In this document: in pieces, positions 1-8,622 of the stretch | Numbering within the stretch: the first letter of the stretch is position 1 | Layout of the letters: every line of letters begins with the position of its first letter | DNA from: Phenylobacterium koreense | Lineage (GTDB): Bacteria; Pseudomonadota; Alphaproteobacteria; Caulobacterales; Caulobacteraceae | Length of the DNA stretch: 64,000 nucleotides | Assembly: GCF_040545335.1 (NCBI RefSeq) | Contig: NZ_JBEPLU010000003.1 | Location: forward strand, 62,001-126,000 | Direction: 5' to 3' | Made by a program: the position numbers and the translations under genes | Notes under the pieces: model-generated | The model's database searches: none | Seen by the model: only the letters and a program-made list of their open reading frames with translations | Told to the model about the DNA's origin: nothing

Positions 1-108
1 GGTCTCGGCGCGAAGCGATTGGCGCTCCAGCGCCGCGATGCACTGCGCCAACGATTCCAGATCATGGAAATGAGGGACCACCACGCTGACTTCCGGCGCG
101 CTGCTCAC
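1..108 (-). CDS. Glycosyltransferase family 2, N-terminal fragment
   Basis: Only the first 36 codons are in the window; the gene runs off the left edge. The translation from a GTG at 108 reads SSAPEVSVVVPHFHDLES and continues to the edge. The SVVVPHF..LE..IAALERQ pattern is the first beta strand and helix of GT-A family 2 glycosyltransferases, which normally binds the nucleotide-sugar donor. The GTG overlaps the TGA of the acyltransferase upstream (GTGA), so the two are translationally coupled in a surface polysaccharide operon. Acceptor and sugar cannot be judged from this fragment. Confidence 0.7.
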   Translation of the reverse strand, partial: MSSAPEVSVVVPHFHDLESLAQCIAALERQSLRAET

Positions 109-740
109 CGCTTAGCCTCTCTGATCCATGCCTCCAGCCTCGCCACCGTAGGTGCATAAACCAAGTCTCGACGCTCCTCGACAAGCTTTCGAAGATCCAT
201 CAAATCCAATTCCCACCAGCGGCTCGCCTCCAGCGCCGCAATCAGTTCCGGCTCGAAACGAGAACGGAGTTTCCGCGCAGGGTTGCCCGCCATGATCGCG
301 TAGGCTTCGACATCCTTCGTCACGACCGCTCCGGCCCCGATTACCGCCCCGCGGCCGATGCGCTTGCATCCGGGCAGGATCATCACATTATGCCCGACCC
401 ACACGTCGTCCTCGACGACGAGCACCTCATCCCACTCAATGTCCTTGTCCACCACGCCGAAGGCCCGCTCGTAGAGCGCTGGGTGGGTGGTCATCGCCTC
501 CATGGGGTGATTGATGGGGGCGGACCGCACGGTGTTCGCAAAAGAACAGTAACGCCCGATGCTGATTGGCCCAGGCATCCGCCATTGATCGAAGCAGCCG
601 TAGGAATATAAACCAATGTCGATCCTATGCTTCGATCTGAAATAAGCGCGCAGATTTTCACTATCGAACTGCCGGCGACGCAGCACATAGAGCCACGCTT
701 TCTCGGCCAAAGATTTTACCATTCCAGCCACAACGACCAC
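105..740 (-). CDS. Left-handed beta-helix acyltransferase (CatB/XAT-like)
   Basis: A 211-residue hexapeptide-repeat acyltransferase of the xenobiotic/CatB-like type. An N-terminal region of about 55 residues precedes imperfect hexapeptide turns (ISIGRYCSFA, VWVGHNVMILPG, IGRGAVIGAGAVVTKDV), a loop with NHP and the closing AGNPARKLRSRF motif that is common in O- and N-acetyltransferases of sugars. Family members move an acyl group from acyl-CoA, or sometimes acyl-ACP, to a sugar hydroxyl or amine as trimers in the cytoplasm. It is coupled to the downstream glycosyltransferase by a GTGA overlap, so it probably modifies a surface glycan precursor. The start is uncertain: GTG at 740 or 731, or ATG at 722. 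Substrate unknown. Confidence 0.8.
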   Translation of the reverse strand: MVVVAGMVKSLAEKAWLYVLRRRQFDSENLRAYFRSKHRIDIGLYSYGCFDQWRMPGPISIGRYCSFANTVRSAPINHPMEAMTTHPALYERAFGVVDKDIEWDEVLVVEDDVWVGHNVMILPGCKRIGRGAVIGAGAVVTKDVEAYAIMAGNPARKLRSRFEPELIAALEASRWWELDLMDLRKLVEERRDLVYAPTVARLEAWIREAKR

Positions 741-972
741 CTTTCAACTTCAACTCCTAACAGTCGTTCATTGAGCCCGGGTGAACGCCCCGCTCCGATA
801 CAGGACATCGAAGTCCGGCAGGCTGGAGCGCTTGACCGGCATGGCTTTTGCAGATGACTCCCTGGCGGCGCGAATTCGTAATAGATCGTGACTATCGTGG
901 ACATCCAAGCCATCGCCCACTAGCGCCGAACAACAAATATCACCCGCGTTACTATGAAGAGAAGGATGAGCC

Positions 973-2316
973 GTGCCTGAGTCCGCATCGCAATTTGAGA
1001 CCCTGATGGCTCGCCTCGACAAGCGTGAGGCGACAATCGGCATTGTCGGTCTCGGCTATGTCGGCCTGCCTCTGGCCCTGGCGGCCCTGGACGCCGGCTT
1101 CAAGGTTGTCGGCTTCGATATCAACAGCGGCCGCGTTTCGGCGATCAATCAGGCCGAGCAGGTCATCAACTACATAGGCGCGGACGTTATGCGAGCGGCC
1201 ATCGACAGCGGTCGGCTCAGGGCCACGACTGACTTTGGTCAACTATCGGAACCCGACGCGATCCTGATCTGCGTGCCGACGCCGGTCACGAAGCATCGCG
1301 ACCCGGACTTGAGCTATGTGAGCAACACCGCCGAGACCATAAGCAAGGCCCTTCGCACTGGGCAGCTCGTCGTGCTAGAGTCGACGACTTGGCCCGGGAC
1401 CACGCGCGAGATCGTGCAGCCCCTCATGGAGTCCGCCGGCTTCACCGTCGGCCAGGACGTGTTTCTGGCCTTCTCGCCCGAACGGGAAGATCCGGGCAAC
1501 CCCCATTTCGGCACGAAGACGATTCCGAAGGTCGTTGGGGCGGACGACGCCCATTCGCGGGATCTGGCGGTCAAGCTCTACGAGCAGATGATCTCGAAAG
1601 TGGTCGCCGTGAGCAGCGCGGCGGCGGCCGAAGCGACGAAGCTGACAGAGAACATCTTCCGCTCGATCAACATCGCTCTCGTGAATGAGTTGAAGATGGT
1701 CTACGCCGCGATGGGCGTAGACGTCTGGGAGGTCATCGGCGCGGCTTCGACCAAGCCCTTCGGCTTCATGCCCTTCTACCCGGGCCCCGGGCTTGGCGGC
1801 CACTGCATCCCGGTCGATCCATTCTACCTGACCTGGAAGGCGCGGGAATATGGAATGGAAACCCGCTTCATCGAGCTGGCGGGCCAAATCAACACCAGCA
1901 TGCCTCGGGTCGTCGTCGACGCCCTTGCCGAGGCCCTCAACCAGTCGTCCGGCAAGGGTTTGAAGGGCTCGAGGGTCCTGTTGATGGGCGTGGCCTACAA
2001 GAAGAACGTCGACGACACGCGCGAGAGCCCTTCGCTCGTGCTCATCGAAACGATCGAGGCCCGCGGCGCGCGTTGTGACTTCCATGACCCGCATACACCG
2101 ACGATCCCGCCGACCCGCGAGCATGCGGGCCTGACGGGCCGCACCTCCATTCAACTCACGGCTGAGGCTATCGCCGATTACGACGCGGTCCTGGTCTCCA
2201 CCGATCATGACGCCGTGGACTACGCCTTGCTGCAGGCGAACGCGAAGCTCGTTGTCGATACTCGCAATGTGTTCGCCCGGCTTGGCCTGCCCATGGACCG
2301 GGTGGTCAAGGCCTAG
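973..2316 (+). CDS. UDP-sugar 6-dehydrogenase (WbpA/WbpO type)
   Basis: A 447-residue NAD-dependent nucleotide-sugar dehydrogenase that oxidises the C6 alcohol of a UDP-hexose or UDP-HexNAc to the uronate in two steps. Visible features are the Rossmann GLGYVG (residues 26-31), the STTWPGTT segment, the FSPEREDPGN substrate loop and the catalytic cysteine Cys278 in GLGGHCIPVDPFY. The FSPERE/GGHCIPVDP signature and length fit the UDP-N-acetyl-hexosamine dehydrogenase branch (WbpA, WbpO, Ugd-like) better than UDP-glucose dehydrogenase. The start is GTG at 973 with AGAAGGA upstream. It stands alone on plus between minus-strand surface polysaccharide genes and likely supplies a uronic-acid precursor. 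Confidence 0.88.
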   Translation: MPESASQFETLMARLDKREATIGIVGLGYVGLPLALAALDAGFKVVGFDINSGRVSAINQAEQVINYIGADVMRAAIDSGRLRATTDFGQLSEPDAILICVPTPVTKHRDPDLSYVSNTAETISKALRTGQLVVLESTTWPGTTREIVQPLMESAGFTVGQDVFLAFSPEREDPGNPHFGTKTIPKVVGADDAHSRDLAVKLYEQMISKVVAVSSAAAAEATKLTENIFRSINIALVNELKMVYAAMGVDVWEVIGAASTKPFGFMPFYPGPGLGGHCIPVDPFYLTWKAREYGMETRFIELAGQINTSMPRVVVDALAEALNQSSGKGLKGSRVLLMGVAYKKNVDDTRESPSLVLIETIEARGARCDFHDPHTPTIPPTREHAGLTGRTSIQLTAEAIADYDAVLVSTDHDAVDYALLQANAKLVVDTRNVFARLGLPMDRVVKA

Positions 2317-2325
2317 TTTGGAAAT

Positions 2326-2350
2326 GTGGGGCGCGCCATGCGCGCCCCAC
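2326..2350. terminator. Perfect 11-bp hairpin between convergent genes
   Basis: The arms GTGGGGCGCGC and GCGCGCCCCAC are separated by CAT, directly after the stop of the UDP-sugar dehydrogenase and before the end of the convergent FkbH-like gene. The stem is perfect but no T-run follows on either strand. It is probably a shared, possibly factor-assisted terminator rather than a canonical intrinsic one. Confidence 0.55.
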
Positions 2351-2387
2351 CTACGCGATCCGATCGCTCCAAGCGTTAAGTGCCTCG

Positions 2388-4298
2388 TCAGGCCGGGGCC
2401 TTCTCCGCGGCGCGTGCGAACGGCAACTTCGGCTCGACGAAACTGGATGGGGCAAGTTCGTATTCCCGACCGCCGTCGTCGTGTTCGGCGACACGGATGA
2501 AGCCCAGTTTGTCAAAGTGGTCGGCGACCATCCGGTTCTTGGCCGTCGGGATATAGCGGGCCAGGAGCCGCGTCACCCCGGCCGCCCGCGCCGCTTCAAC
2601 CAGTTCGGCCAGCATCGCCTCATCGACCTTCCGTCCCAAAACGCGACAGCTCATCAGCCAAGTGTCGATTTCCCACACTTGGCCCATCTCGGTTTCGTTG
2701 GCGATGATGACGCCGATCATCCCAAAATCGCCGTAACGATCGGCCAGCCGCGTCTGCAGCGTGAAGGCCGCCGAGCCAGCCTCCATCTGGGCGACTTGCG
2801 CCTCGGTGTAGCGCCGCGTCGTCAGATTGAACTGGTTGGTCTTGTTGATGAGTTGGGCGATCCGGGGGCGATTCAGCGCATCGAACGGCGCGAACCCTAT
2901 CTGCATCTCGAGCGAGGCCAGGTAATCGTCAAGATTGCGAGCCTTGCTGTAGACCTCGGCCCGCTGCGCGTTGGCGGCATAGCTCGCGCTCCTCGCTCGA
3001 TCTTCCGACGAGAACGATACGGCTTCGAAATACCCGGCCCCAAGCAGTATAGCTGGGTACAGCGCAGGGTCATTGGGTAGTTCAGGCACGCCAACCATGG
3101 GTAGAGCGCTGCGGACCTGGGCCCGTTCCGCGCCGTTGTCGTCCAGCAGCACCAGGGCGTCGAGGCCGATCTCGAGCTTCGCCGCGATGGCCTCCAGGTT
3201 GCTCGCCTTGTCGTTCCAATTGGCCTGGAAAACCGCGATGTCGCTCTCCTTCAAGAGCATGTCTGGATGCTCGCGGAACGGGAGGCGTGCAGTTTCGTCT
3301 TCGTTCTTGGAAGAGACCGCAAGGATCACACCCCGGGCCTTCAGCTCCAGCGCCATCCGTTGCACGGACAGGAAGCTGTCCCCGCCGGCCCCGCCGCCGC
3401 CGACCCGTATGTTCTCCAGGCCGTCGTCGCCGATGACCCCGCCCCAGCAGGTGTTGTCCAGATCGAGTACGAGACACTTGCGCGCCTTGCCGCGCATCGC
3501 GCCCATCAACCTGGCCAAGCCGTCGCAGTACAGCGGCACCGCATCTGGCGAGAACGGTAGCTTGTAGAGGCTGTAGAAGGCCGCATCGAACCACGTCGCA
3601 GTTCCGACGCTTTCGGCCAGCGCCGCGACATCGAAGAGGACCGAGCCCGTCTCCGCGCAAATCCCGGGGAGAAGCGCATTGAAGCGATCTATCAGGCTGC
3701 GCACGCTCCCCGGTTCCCGGCGATCATAGCTCCCGAACAATTGGGATGGTGGCACAGGGATGGTGGGGACGATCGCCGTCGTCGCCGCGGTTTCCGAAAG
3801 GGCCCCGAGCACCCCGCGAAGGCGATCGACCGCATCCTGGAGCCTCAGCTCGTGATCGCCGTCGAGAGCAGGTTTATCCAGGCCGAGCCAACGGTGATCG
3901 ACCGCCAGCAGTACGGCGTCGGGCGTCGCTCGATAGAGCTCCGAAGCGACGTCATAGGCTTGCTGCTCGATCTGATCCAACGGACAGAGGGTGACCTCGA
4001 CCGCGATGCCGTGGCGAGCCGCCGCGGCCGGCGTGGCTGCGGCTATGAAGTCGAACGTCGCACCGGGGAGAATGGCCAGCCGGAATCCCGAGAGCGGCTC
4101 GAACTTGGCGCCCCCGGCCCGCAGCCGCGCCATCGCCTTGCCGAAAGCGGCGGCTTGGGCCGCGTCCAGGTAATGCGTCGCCATCTTCTGCAGCGTGGCG
4201 CCGAGTTCAGGGTCAGCGTCCGAGAGCGCCCGGCAACTGTTGCGGAACCCCTCGGGCGCTCGCAACAACCAGGGCAACGCAATAGGCTCGAAACTCAC
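2388..4298 (-). CDS. FkbH-like HAD/GNAT protein (glyceryl-ACP synthase family)
   Basis: A 636-residue protein with full FkbH architecture. Residues 1-265 form an SGNH-like N-terminal region. A HAD domain carries DLDNTCWGGVIGDDG (DLDNT at 279-283), and residues about 490-636 form a GNAT-like domain ending in ARYIPTAKNRMVADHFDKLGF. Characterised FkbH proteins take 1,3-bisphosphoglycerate, dephosphorylate it and load a glyceryl unit onto an acyl carrier protein. Here a small ACP gene lies 42 bp upstream on the same strand, which fits that chemistry. No polyketide synthase is visible; the neighbours are polysaccharide genes, so the activated unit is more likely used to acylate a sugar. The start ATG at 4298 is preceded by GGGGGTCACG. 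The product identity is inference. Confidence 0.82.
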   Translation of the reverse strand: MSFEPIALPWLLRAPEGFRNSCRALSDADPELGATLQKMATHYLDAAQAAAFGKAMARLRAGGAKFEPLSGFRLAILPGATFDFIAAATPAAAARHGIAVEVTLCPLDQIEQQAYDVASELYRATPDAVLLAVDHRWLGLDKPALDGDHELRLQDAVDRLRGVLGALSETAATTAIVPTIPVPPSQLFGSYDRREPGSVRSLIDRFNALLPGICAETGSVLFDVAALAESVGTATWFDAAFYSLYKLPFSPDAVPLYCDGLARLMGAMRGKARKCLVLDLDNTCWGGVIGDDGLENIRVGGGGAGGDSFLSVQRMALELKARGVILAVSSKNEDETARLPFREHPDMLLKESDIAVFQANWNDKASNLEAIAAKLEIGLDALVLLDDNGAERAQVRSALPMVGVPELPNDPALYPAILLGAGYFEAVSFSSEDRARSASYAANAQRAEVYSKARNLDDYLASLEMQIGFAPFDALNRPRIAQLINKTNQFNLTTRRYTEAQVAQMEAGSAAFTLQTRLADRYGDFGMIGVIIANETEMGQVWEIDTWLMSCRVLGRKVDEAMLAELVEAARAAGVTRLLARYIPTAKNRMVADHFDKLGFIRVAEHDDGGREYELAPSSFVEPKLPFARAAEKAPA

Positions 4299-4340
4299 CG
4301 TGACCCCCTACAGATCCGGCCGGCGGCGACCACCGAACCC

Positions 4341-4586
4341 CTACGCCTGCTGGGTTTCCCGAGCAAGGCGCACCAAATCCCCGACGTCCTTCAGGCCGTC
4401 GATCTGCTCGACTGTAAACTGACGGCCCAATCGTTTCTCGATCGCGACGATAATACCGACATGGGCCAGGCTATCCCAGCCCTCCACGGCGCTTGGCGCC
4501 GTGTCCATCGCCAGTTGAACATCATCATTGTCCAACTCGTCCTGAACGATCTGGGTGATCCACCCAAGGGTCTCCGCATCGCTCAA
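4341..4586 (-). CDS. Stand-alone acyl carrier protein
   Basis: An 81-residue acidic, all-helical protein. The segment VEGWDSLAHVGIIVAIEKRLG contains the DSL motif whose serine takes the 4'-phosphopantetheine arm. I chose the TTG at 4586 because GGAGG sits at 4594-4598, seven bases upstream; longer readings run into non-coding-looking sequence. It lies just upstream of the FkbH-like gene on the same strand, and this pairing is how glyceryl-loading FkbH systems are usually arranged. The probable role is to carry the FkbH-made acyl unit to an acyltransferase or to the MaoC-SDR enzyme encoded divergently. It is not the fatty-acid AcpP, which would have a longer conserved flank. Confidence 0.8.
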   Translation of the reverse strand: MSDAETLGWITQIVQDELDNDDVQLAMDTAPSAVEGWDSLAHVGIIVAIEKRLGRQFTVEQIDGLKDVGDLVRLARETQQA

Positions 4587-4811
4587 GAAAAAACCTCCAA
4601 AAAGATCCAATAGCCAAAAGAGGGCCGACGCCGGACGGCATCGTCGCCGGAATCCATTGCCGAAGCCTGGCCCCAAACCTAGCTCACTTGTCCGACATGA
4701 ATATGTGTTTGTCAGTTCGTTGCCAACGCTGGCGGTATTGCTGACTCCGCACAACACGTATGAAAAGCATCCTGGCTCCATCACTGGGCCTCAAAGATAC
4801 GAAGGAGCGGC

Positions 4812-6236
4812 ATGGAACAGGGAAGGAAGTCCTTCACGGTGGAGGATCAGGTCCATTTCGCCCGCCTTTCGGGCGACGTAAATCCGATGCATATGGACGC
4901 CAACTTCGCGCGCAGAACTCAGATGGGCGCGCCAGTCGTTCACGGCGTCCACGGGGTGCTTTGGGCCCTTGAAGAAATTTGCCGTCGCGAAAGCCCCGAC
5001 CTGAACGCGCTGAAGGTCAATTTCTCTGGCCCCGTCTACGTAGGCGATGCCGCCACGGCGGTATTGGGCAAACGTAGCGGGAGCCAGCTCCGAGTGCAGG
5101 TACAGGTCGACGGTGCCACGGCCACTACGATCACCCTGGGCCTTGGCGAGCCTGCACGCGGATCAGTTCCGGTCGTATCCGCTCCAGAAGGACCGAATTG
5201 GCCGAAGGAGCCAATTCCTTTGAAGCTCGAGGAAATGCGCGGTCGCAGCGGCGCCATCGAATTCGCCACGTCCGAATCCGAGATTGCTGAGGCGTTTCCC
5301 GCCCTGTCTTCCTGCATTTCGCCCCGGCGCGTCGCGGCGGTAGCCGCCCTATCTCGGGTCGTCGGCATGATCTGCCCCGGTATGCACTCGATCTTCAGTG
5401 GATTTAGCCTGGCGTTCACAGGCGATGCGGCCGGAAACCGCCTTGAGTACGCCACGACCGAGATCGACGAACGCTTTCGGATGGTCCGCCTCACCGTCGC
5501 CGGAGGCGGGATCGAAGGTGAGCTTACGGCGTTGGCGCGCATCCCGCCCGTCGCCCAACCGACAATCTATGAAGTCGCCGCCGCTGTCGCGCCGACGGCC
5601 TATGCCGGCGACGCGGTTCTCGTCGTCGGCGGATCGAGAGGGCTTGGTGAGGTCACTGCGAAGGCCTGCGCAGCGGGCGGAGCTCGCGTTTTCATCACCT
5701 ACGCCACCGGCCATACTGAAGCGAACAAGGTGGTCGAGGAGATCCGCGCCTTTGGAGGTGAGTGCGAAGCCCTCCCGCTTGACGTGCGAGGGGATGTCGC
5801 CGCCCAGCTATCGAGGCTCCCGGTGGCGCCTTCCCACCTCTATTACTATGCGACCGGCCCTATTGCCCAACGTCGGACCAAGCTACTCAGCCAGGAGGTA
5901 TTGGCCGAGTTCATGCGCTTCTACGCCACCGGGTTCGTGGAGACTGTCGAAGCCCTGCGGGCCATGCGCGCCGATGCCCAGTTGAATGTCTTTTACCCAT
6001 CGTCCGTAGCCGTGAACGACACGCCGAAGGGTTGGCTCGAATATGCCATGGCGAAAGCTGCCGGCGAAATCGTCTGCCGCGAAATCGGGACGAACCTGCC
6101 GAACGTCCGCGTCCTCTGCGCCAGATTGCCGCGCATCCTGACCGACCAGACCGCCAATGTTCGCGCGACCGAGGCCGCGCCCATCATAGAGGTCATCATG
6201 CCGATCGTACGTGACCTGCATGAGGCATCTCGGTGA
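4812..6236 (+). CDS. MaoC hot-dog dehydratase / SDR reductase fusion
   Basis: A 474-residue two-domain protein. The N-terminal part (about 1-125) is a MaoC-like hot-dog domain, with FARLSGDVNPMHMDANFARRTQMGAPVVHG carrying the hydratase Asp and His. The C-terminal part is a short-chain dehydrogenase: the nucleotide-binding GGSRGLG near residue 272, and the catalytic YAMAK (YxxxK) near residue 411 preceded by FYPSS. The two activities together would reduce and dehydrate, or hydrate, a beta-oxo/hydroxyacyl thioester. ATG at 4812 has GGAG eight bases upstream. It is divergent from the FkbH/ACP pair, so it probably acts on the ACP-bound or a related acyl group. This is context inference; no substrate is fixed by the sequence. 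Confidence 0.75.
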   Translation: MEQGRKSFTVEDQVHFARLSGDVNPMHMDANFARRTQMGAPVVHGVHGVLWALEEICRRESPDLNALKVNFSGPVYVGDAATAVLGKRSGSQLRVQVQVDGATATTITLGLGEPARGSVPVVSAPEGPNWPKEPIPLKLEEMRGRSGAIEFATSESEIAEAFPALSSCISPRRVAAVAALSRVVGMICPGMHSIFSGFSLAFTGDAAGNRLEYATTEIDERFRMVRLTVAGGGIEGELTALARIPPVAQPTIYEVAAAVAPTAYAGDAVLVVGGSRGLGEVTAKACAAGGARVFITYATGHTEANKVVEEIRAFGGECEALPLDVRGDVAAQLSRLPVAPSHLYYYATGPIAQRRTKLLSQEVLAEFMRFYATGFVETVEALRAMRADAQLNVFYPSSVAVNDTPKGWLEYAMAKAAGEIVCREIGTNLPNVRVLCARLPRILTDQTANVRATEAAPIIEVIMPIVRDLHEASR

Positions 6237-6258
6237 GGCCAAAGTCTGGCCGACCGTC

Positions 6259-7395
6259 CTATTGCCGTCCCAAGGCGACCGATCCCATTCGTTGCCGAAG
6301 GCTTTGCAGGGGCTTTTCCAGCAGGAAGTAGGATGCACAGGCCATAGCGAACGCCACCAAGAAAAGGGCCAAAACCTCGACCCAACCACTCAACCTGGCC
6401 ACGTATCGCACGACGTCATGCGTGCATATCGACCAAACGTAGAGCGAATAGCTAATGTATCCAACAAACATAAATGGCGACGTATTTAGTATATACTGAA
6501 CCCAACCCGGCCTAAACAATATAGATACCACGGCCGCCGCAATAGCGCAGCCCTGTATGCTATACCTAATAGTCTCTCTGAAAAATGGGTCGCGCCAGAC
6601 CAGCGTGCCGAGAACAACTAGCCCAGCGATCACCAACGTTATCGGTGAAGCAATTTTGAGAAGCCGCCCCCTCCACTCCGGCATCTCGCACATGGCTGCC
6701 AAAGCAACACCATAGGCCAGAGAATCAATTCGCGCTTCGGTTCGGAAGTAAAAGAACCGTGTATCCAGCAATTCTGGATGCAACATGGCCATGACGATTC
6801 TGTAGACCAGACACAGAACACAAATCACAATCATCGAAGCGAGAAGCTCCCGCGGCCGTCGACGCAGGAAGAGCATCGCAGCTGGGAGGAGAAAATAGAA
6901 ATGCTCCTCAACCGCCAGCGACCAAAGCGGCTCAAACGGCATGGTTCCGACACCACCCTGACGAGGCATCGGCGCATAAAAGTAATTAGCAAAATAAAAT
7001 ATGACAGACAGCGGCTCAGGCCAATTGATATCCATCCCAAGAAACAGATAAGCTGCAACAACAAAAAACGTATAGACGAAGACTACCGGATACAACCTCA
7101 TCGCCCTTCTTCCGTAGAATTTGAGCAACGATATCTTTCCGTATTTTTTGTCTTCCTGGATAAGAAGTCGGGTTATAAGAAATCCACTTATAACAAAAAA
7201 TATGTAAACCCCCAAGCTACCAGGAAATAGCTTCGACGATATGAAATGACTGCAAAGAACGATAAATACACTAATCGCTCGAAGGCCGTCTAAACTGGGA
7301 ACTCGGCCAGACTGTGCACTCATCTCCGCTTCTTGAAGGTACAACCTAGCTGAAACTTTCGGCGCCTCGCCGACTTCCTGAGGTACGGCCGTCAA
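6259..7395 (-). CDS. OafA/YrhL-type integral membrane acyltransferase
   Basis: A 378-residue acyltransferase-3 family membrane protein with about ten predicted helices. It begins RVPSLDGLRAISVFIVLCSHF, which holds the family's conserved Arg and His, and later has FYGRRAMRLYP and SLAVEEHFYFLLPA. These proteins O-acetylate lipopolysaccharide, peptidoglycan or exopolysaccharide at the inner membrane. I keep the TTG at 7395 because GGGAGG lies six bases upstream; an ATG at 7323 has poor spacing. Codon use is more AT-rich than its neighbours, which suggests horizontal acquisition as is common for O-antigen modification genes. There is no SGNH extension, so it would need a separate periplasmic partner or act alone. 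Confidence 0.82.
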   Translation of the reverse strand: MTAVPQEVGEAPKVSARLYLQEAEMSAQSGRVPSLDGLRAISVFIVLCSHFISSKLFPGSLGVYIFFVISGFLITRLLIQEDKKYGKISLLKFYGRRAMRLYPVVFVYTFFVVAAYLFLGMDINWPEPLSVIFYFANYFYAPMPRQGGVGTMPFEPLWSLAVEEHFYFLLPAAMLFLRRRPRELLASMIVICVLCLVYRIVMAMLHPELLDTRFFYFRTEARIDSLAYGVALAAMCEMPEWRGRLLKIASPITLVIAGLVVLGTLVWRDPFFRETIRYSIQGCAIAAAVVSILFRPGWVQYILNTSPFMFVGYISYSLYVWSICTHDVVRYVARLSGWVEVLALFLVAFAMACASYFLLEKPLQSLRQRMGSVALGRQ

Positions 7396-7435
7396 GATGC
7401 GCCTCCCATCACAACTCTCGCCAATTCATGCACGT

Positions 7436-8554
7436 CTAAAGGCCAAGCGGTCCATCGCCATCCAATGGTGTCAGATGCATCCGTTTGGCTGACGCTTGAT
7501 CGCCGCCAAGAATTTCCGCAAGGGCCGGTGAGATTAGCAATATCCGCCTATTGTCACTTACCAAAAATCCGCAGCGCTTGAAGGCTGAATTCCATACGGG
7601 ATTTGAGAAGTTGGCAACGATGGCGTCAACACCGCGACGCTCGAGATAACGGGTGGCCGACATTAGGACGGCGTGTTCGCAGCCCGGCAGGGACAAGGCA
7701 TCGATGACCGAGCCAATTCGGAGATCGCCGAAACGAGGACTGTCCTTAAGTTGGGTGTTACGAACAGCCGCCCAACCGACGATGCTCCCGCCCACTTCCA
7801 TCTTCAGGATTGAAGCTTCCGGCCAGCCATCCTGCGGCAGAAGCAGATTCATCGTCTGGCTGTCACGGGCCGCGATGAAATCGTAGTTCGAGCGCACCTT
7901 CGACCAAATCTCGTCGGCCCAAGGCCCGAAGCGCGACGCCTCCACGGCGTTCGCCCTGGGACCACCCAGCCCGCCCGCCAAAATCCGTTGCCCAAATTGA
8001 GCGGCGCCAAAGGCGAGGGTTCCCAAATGACTTGCGGCGAGCAGGTCTGATGCAAGCCTGACGGTTCGGCTGCCCCGAAGAAACCGGTTCAAGCGTAGAA
8101 ACCGATTGCCCCTGACGACCTTCATGGCGAAGGGCGTATCGAGGGCGGTCCACCGCATTCGCCTGAGCACCGAAAGCAGACGCTCGGACGCGCCCCAAGC
8201 AAACAGCTTCGGCTCCCGCCCTTGCATGTCCCGGATCAGATGCAGCGCGACCGTGCCGAAGCGCTGATCAACCAACCCCTCGGACACTGGCCCCTGAATG
8301 CTCGCGACTTCCAGGGCGTTCCCGTTCACCAGAAACGGCTGGCGCTTCAGGCAATAGGCGCCCCGGACCGCCGGCGTCTCGTCGGTAGCCAGATAAAAAT
8401 CCCGACGCACCTTGGGGCTCAGCCCCGGCGGGAGCCACGCTGGAATGGAAGTATCGTAAAAGCCCCAATGACTGCCCGCCTCCGACAGACGTTGATTGAA
8501 GGCCCGGACCATCGGCTCGTGTTCGCTCCGATACTCCGCGACGCTGATCGCCAT
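7436..8554 (-). CDS. GNAT/FemAB-like N-acyltransferase fold protein
   Basis: A 372-residue protein with two GNAT-like halves. Recognisable segments are FYLATDETPAVRGAYCLKRQPFLVNG in the first half and ILKMEVGGSIVGWAAVRNTQLKD plus AVLMSATRYLERRGVDAIVANF and NSAFKRCGFLVSDNR in the second, the last being the usual final strand-helix of GNAT folds. Such double-GNAT proteins occur in exopolysaccharide loci beside polysaccharide deacetylases. The start is ATG at 8554 because GGGGGG lies six bases upstream. It is followed on the same strand by the OafA gene and preceded by the deacetylase, so the three likely form one operon. Function not assigned beyond the fold. Confidence 0.6.
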   Translation of the reverse strand: MAISVAEYRSEHEPMVRAFNQRLSEAGSHWGFYDTSIPAWLPPGLSPKVRRDFYLATDETPAVRGAYCLKRQPFLVNGNALEVASIQGPVSEGLVDQRFGTVALHLIRDMQGREPKLFAWGASERLLSVLRRMRWTALDTPFAMKVVRGNRFLRLNRFLRGSRTVRLASDLLAASHLGTLAFGAAQFGQRILAGGLGGPRANAVEASRFGPWADEIWSKVRSNYDFIAARDSQTMNLLLPQDGWPEASILKMEVGGSIVGWAAVRNTQLKDSPRFGDLRIGSVIDALSLPGCEHAVLMSATRYLERRGVDAIVANFSNPVWNSAFKRCGFLVSDNRRILLISPALAEILGGDQASAKRMHLTPLDGDGPLGL

Positions 8555-8622
8555 GACTTGCCCCCCAGGGACAGATGATTTCATTGGACGGCTGCTGCCG
8601 ACGGACCGTCGACTAGGCCGGT

